Of a stretch of DNA of 6,079 nt, positions 6,007-6,079 are shown one piece after another. The position numbers and the translations under genes are program-made. The notes under the pieces are model-generated. The model was not told where the DNA came from. It saw only the letters and a program-made list of their open reading frames with translations, and did no database searches. Source of the DNA: an uncultured Rhodospirillales bacterium (GTDB taxonomy: Bacteria > Pseudomonadota > Alphaproteobacteria > Acetobacterales > Acetobacteraceae). Location: assembly GCA_903928045.1 (NCBI GenBank), contig CAIYPH010000558.1:1-6079 (forward strand), in the 5' to 3' direction. Position 1 is the first letter of the stretch; each line of letters opens with the position of its first letter.

Positions 6007-6024
6007 TGTGGCAAATTTGTCACA
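6007..6024. promoter_or_regulatory. 18-base dyad in the AT-rich region upstream of the orphan gene
   Basis: TGTGGCAAATTTGTCACA is a near-perfect palindrome with one mismatched pair (G6011 and T6020), centred on CAAATTTG. It lies 73 bases upstream of the orphan gene's ATG, in the AT-rich DNA where its promoter should be. The TGTG...CACA arms recall CRP/FNR-family sites, but the spacing is 18 bases rather than the 16 of TGTGA-N6-TCACA, so no regulator is assigned. GTGACA inside the dyad on the minus strand could serve as a -35, but no good -10 is found at the right distance. Confidence 0.3.
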
Positions 6025-6041
6025 TATATTCGAGGGGAACA

Positions 6042-6079
6042 GGAAGAAAGCGCTTCTTTTTTGAAAAAAAGAAGCAAAA
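6042..6079. repeat. Second copy of the palindromic element, left arm only (cut by window end)
   Basis: These 38 bases match 5293-5330 with one mismatch (A at 6047 where copy 1 has C at 5298), in the same orientation. They include the whole left hairpin (6052-6075). The mismatch falls in the GGAAGC terminal repeat (GGAAGA here). The rest of the element would lie beyond the window. Confidence 0.8.

Overview
The window looks like GC-rich alphaproteobacterial chromosome. Four housekeeping or near-housekeeping genes are easy to recognise, and both edges are accessory DNA. A shikimate kinase fused to 3-dehydroquinate synthase, divergent from a xerD-accA pair, together with long antisense open frames caused by strong third-position G/C, suggests Rhodospirillales and most likely Acetobacteraceae (Acidiphilium-like). 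That placement is inference from gene content and composition; no database search was possible.

Layout, left to right. Positions 1-205 hold the 3' end of a decayed IS5-superfamily insertion sequence. It stops one base before the stop codon of the next gene. From 3139 down to 207 lies a minus-strand operon: aroKB (two shikimate-pathway enzymes in one polypeptide), then a YpeA-like GNAT acetyltransferase whose start overlaps the aroKB stop, then a SAM-dependent methyltransferase 19 bases further on. A 92-base divergent intergenic region (3140-3231) separates this operon from a plus-strand group. That group is a 48-residue membrane-anchored small protein, a XerD-type tyrosine recombinase (chromosome dimer resolution), and accA (alpha subunit of acetyl-CoA carboxyltransferase, first step of fatty-acid synthesis), with gaps of 10 and 31 bases.

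The right end (5292-6079) is different in character. A 154-base nested palindromic element follows accA directly. It has an outer inverted repeat, two hairpin arms, an inner stem and an apical inverted repeat. An AT-rich stretch follows, then a minus-strand orphan gene with one predicted membrane helix and a proline-rich tail. The end of that gene looks frameshifted. Upstream of it is an AT-rich region with an 18-base dyad, and at the window edge a second copy of the palindromic element's left arm in the same orientation.

Functionally, aroKB and accA feed aromatic amino-acid and fatty-acid synthesis, and xerD serves chromosome segregation. The acetyltransferase and methyltransferase substrates cannot be told from sequence. 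I see no defence system, CRISPR array, tRNA or rRNA. The most interesting items are the nested palindromic repeat family, the aroKB fusion, the unlisted 48-residue gene, and the likely frameshift in the orphan gene.
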